Assembly: GCA_003225175.1 (NCBI GenBank) | Contig: QIBA01000055.1 | Span: 40,743-104,742, forward strand | DNA: 64,000 nucleotides | From: Acidobacteriota bacterium | GTDB lineage: Bacteria > Acidobacteriota > Terriglobia > Terriglobales > Acidobacteriaceae | Direction: 5' to 3' | Shown: positions 61,800-64,000 of the stretch, piece by piece | Layout: each line of letters starts with the position of its first letter | How positions within the stretch are numbered: position 1 is the stretch's first letter | Program-made: the position numbers and the translations under genes | Notes under the pieces: generated by a model | What the model was told of the DNA's origin: nothing | Database searches by the model: none | The model's input: the letters and a program-made list of their open reading frames with translations, nothing else

Positions 61800-63862
61800 G
61801 CTTGTTTCCCGATGAACGGCAATCCGAGTTGAAGGAGCTCTTCTTTGAGACCGCGGCCGAGCTGTTGCAGGCGCTCAACGAAGAGGGACTCAGTCTGGAA
61901 AAGCGCCCTGCCGACGCCGAACTCGTGCGCGAGGTGCGCCGCACTGTTCATACGCTGAAGGGAGACTCGGGCTCCTGTGGATTCGAAGAACTGAGCAGCC
62001 TCGCTCACGATCTGGAGGATGTACTCACTCCCGACATTGCGCGCAACAATGGCGCAAAACTGGCGGAAATTGTTCTCGCTGCGGCCGACGTCTTCTCCTC
62101 GATGCTGGATGCTTATCGCGGCGAGGGTCAGCTTCCTTCCGCTGCTCCAATTCGGGAAAAGATTCGGCAACTTGTCGCGCGTCCCGAACCGAAGAACATT
62201 GTTCCTTACAAACTCAGTGGGCGATTTGCCTGGACGGAATACGAACATATCGCCATCGAGCGCGCGCACAGCCAGGGACAGACCGTCTATCACATAGCCT
62301 TGGCGGTTGATCCAACATGTCCGATGAAGAGCGCCGCGATGCAGCTCGTGAAGAACGTTCTGGCTCAACTCGGAGACATACTTGCGGCGTTTCCGGATTC
62401 CTCAATCCCTCCCGAGCACATCGATGTAATGGAATTTGCGGTCGCAAGCGAGCAATCAGAAGACGTGTTCACAACAAAGTGCCGCATCCCGTCGATAATC
62501 TCCGACGTTCTTGTCGAAGCAGCCAGTGCCCAGAGTCCCATCGAGCAAGCAGCGGCAGTCCCGGTGCATGATGAGTCCGCCGACGTGCTTGGCATCGCGG
62601 ACGCAAACGCGGAATCGACTGAGAGTTCTACTGCCGCGACTGCGCAATCAACCAGCGTGAAGCTGCGCGTCGATGCCGAACGAATCGATACCGTATTGAA
62701 CCTTGTCGGCGAACTCGTGATTGGGAAATCAATGCTGATGCAGAACATCAGCGAGTTCGACAAGCGCTTTAAAAAGGACCCGTTGCGGACGAAATTTGCA
62801 GATGCTCTGGCATTTCAAGCTCGCGTCCTGAACGACCTGCAAAAGTCTGTGATGAAAATCCGCATGGTGCCGGTGGAGCAACTGTTTCGCCGCTTTCCTC
62901 GCATTGTCCGCGACGTCGCGAGGACCTGCGGTAAAAACGTTGTTCTCCAGGTCTCCGGTGAAGAAACTGATCTCGACAAGAGCATCCTCGATACCCTCGC
63001 CGAGCCTCTGTCACACCTCGTGCGCAACTCAGCCGACCACGGAATCGAAACTCCCGAGCAGCGCGTCGCCCTCGGCAAAGCGCCGCAAGGCACAATTCGC
63101 CTGAATGCCTTCCATCAAGGCAACCAGATCGTAATCCAATGTTCCGACGATGGGGCGGGCATCGACCGTTACAAGCTCGTCAGCAAGGCAGTCGAGAAAG
63201 GCATCATCACGCACGATGAAGCCGAACGAATCTCGGACAACGAAGCCCTCCACCTCATCTTCCATCCTGGATTAAGCACTGCAGATGAGGTGACTGCGAT
63301 CTCCGGACGCGGCGTCGGCATGGACATCGTCAAGAGCGTAATCGAACAGCTGAAGGGTACGATCTCCATCGATTCAAAACCAGGCGCCGGCACTACATTC
63401 CTGTTAAAGGTTCCCTTAACGCTCGCAATCATCAAGGCGCTCATGTTCCGCGTTTCCGATCGCCTATACGCGGTTCCGCTAGCTTCCGTTTTGGAGATCG
63501 CGCGCGCCTCCGCCTCTGATGTGCACCGGGTAGATCAGCATGAAGTCATGCAGTTGCGCGACCAGGTGCTGACGCTCATACGCATGGGACAGCTCGTACA
63601 TCGCGGGCCCTTGCCCGTCAACAACAAGATATTCGTGGTAGTCGTCACGATCGCGGAGAGAAAGTTCGGACTTATCGTCGATCGTCTGGTGGGCGAGGAA
63701 GAACTCGTGATCAAAGCTTTGGACGACCATATCGCCGCGACCGAGTTCGTGAGCGGCGCATCCATTTTGGGAGACGGCAGCGTAGTACTCATTCTCAATC
63801 TTGCTGCGGTCGTGGCAAGACTTGGGAAAGCACCGGCCTTGGTGGAGGCGGTCACGGCGTGA
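61796..63862 (+). CDS. cheA: Chemotaxis histidine kinase CheA
   Basis: 688 residues from TTG 61796. The Hpt domain has phospho-acceptor H52 in [17 protein letters not shown]2-like segment (about 138-235) precedes the dimerisation domain (about 280-395). The ATPase has [27 protein letters not shown] and [16 protein letters not shown], and a C-terminal CheW-like domain follows. Unlike the other CheA in the window it has one Hpt and no receiver. It is translationally coupled to cheR and cheB. Confidence 0.95.
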   Translation: MSLFPDERQSELKELFFETAAELLQALNEEGLSLEKRPADAELVREVRRTVHTLKGDSGSCGFEELSSLAHDLEDVLTPDIARNNGAKLAEIVLAAADVFSSMLDAYRGEGQLPSAAPIREKIRQLVARPEPKNIVPYKLSGRFAWTEYEHIAIERAHSQGQTVYHIALAVDPTCPMKSAAMQLVKNVLAQLGDILAAFPDSSIPPEHIDVMEFAVASEQSEDVFTTKCRIPSIISDVLVEAASAQSPIEQAAAVPVHDESADVLGIADANAESTESSTAATAQSTSVKLRVDAERIDTVLNLVGELVIGKSMLMQNISEFDKRFKKDPLRTKFADALAFQARVLNDLQKSVMKIRMVPVEQLFRRFPRIVRDVARTCGKNVVLQVSGEETDLDKSILDTLAEPLSHLVRNSADHGIETPEQRVALGKAPQGTIRLNAFHQGNQIVIQCSDDGAGIDRYKLVSKAVEKGIITHDEAERISDNEALHLIFHPGLSTADEVTAISGRGVGMDIVKSVIEQLKGTISIDSKPGAGTTFLLKVPLTLAIIKALMFRVSDRLYAVPLASVLEIARASASDVHRVDQHEVMQLRDQVLTLIRMGQLVHRGPLPVNNKIFVVVVTIAERKFGLIVDRLVGEEELVIKALDDHIAATEFVSGASILGDGSVVLILNLAAVVARLGKAPALVEAVTA

Positions 63863-64000
63863 ACAACGGCTCCGGCAAGGTTCGCGTTCTCGTAATTGAC
63901 GACTCGGCTCTGATGCGAAAGCTGATCCCGAAGATTTTGTCGCGCGATCCAGACATTGAAATCGTAGGTACAGCGATGGATGGCAATTTCGGCCTGAAAA
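63859..64000 (+). CDS. cheB: CheB receiver domain, truncated by window edge
   Basis: The first 47 residues read [20 protein letters not shown] and continue [14 protein letters not shown], the standard N-terminus of CheB. The GTG start overlaps the cheA stop by four bases. The phospho-acceptor aspartate and methylesterase domain would lie beyond the window. Confidence 0.85.
   Translation, partial: MNNGSGKVRVLVIDDSALMRKLIPKILSRDPDIEIVGTAMDGNFGLK

Overview
The window reads as a piece of an acidobacterial chromosome, probably class Terriglobia. This is an inference from gene content and style: moderately GC-rich DNA, a fused trehalose synthase-maltokinase, secreted beta-propeller and FN3 proteins, DUF885 and DUF2059 proteins, a PRC-barrel/MgtE-type protein, and several intergenic palindromic repeats. 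No rRNA, tRNA, CRISPR array or intact insertion sequence was seen. About 55 protein-coding genes cover nearly all of the sequence.

Region 1 (1-16.7 kb) is mixed housekeeping and secreted-protein territory. It holds a partial PRC-barrel/MgtE-like gene, an RsbW/RsbV-type anti-sigma pair, a thioredoxin-fold redox protein whose active-site cysteine codon is an in-frame TGA (candidate selenoprotein), an S9 peptidase, endonuclease III, an FN3 protein, FdhD, a secreted protein with a likely CTG start, a DUF885 hydrolase, and a treS-mak/malQ operon. Region 2 (17-40.7 kb) carries an RND efflux pair, a trypsin-like protease, ClpC, a Lol-type ABC exporter, a BON protein, YbjQ, gpmI and eno with two DUF2059 proteins between them, a pterin dehydratase, an amino-acid permease, an amidohydrolase, a phosphoglycolate phosphatase-like HAD protein, a decayed VapBC remnant and uvrB.

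Region 3 (40.7-64 kb) is devoted to signalling. One chemosensory operon of 13 genes runs leftwards from 53247 to 40762: PilZ-like protein, a large unknown protein, a HisKA-only protein, response regulator, CheW, MCP, CheR, CheA-REC, CheB, CheW, CheW, pseudo-receiver-DUF4388 and response regulator. A second runs rightwards from 57968 off the window edge: TonB-C protein, MCP, CheW, CheR, CheA, CheB. Between them sits a leftward unit of PAS/GAF histidine kinase, single-domain response regulator and NtrC-family sigma-54 activator.

The most notable regulatory observation is that both chemosensory operons are preceded by sigma-54-type -24/-12 elements starting TGGCAGC. Upstream of each lies a nearly identical 15-bp dyad built from GTCTCA and TGAGAC half sites. 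This suggests that the NtrC-type regulator encoded between the operons co-activates both arrays. The second notable observation is the UGA-containing UPFC motif in the redox protein at 1764-2306, with a candidate SECIS-like hairpin just downstream.
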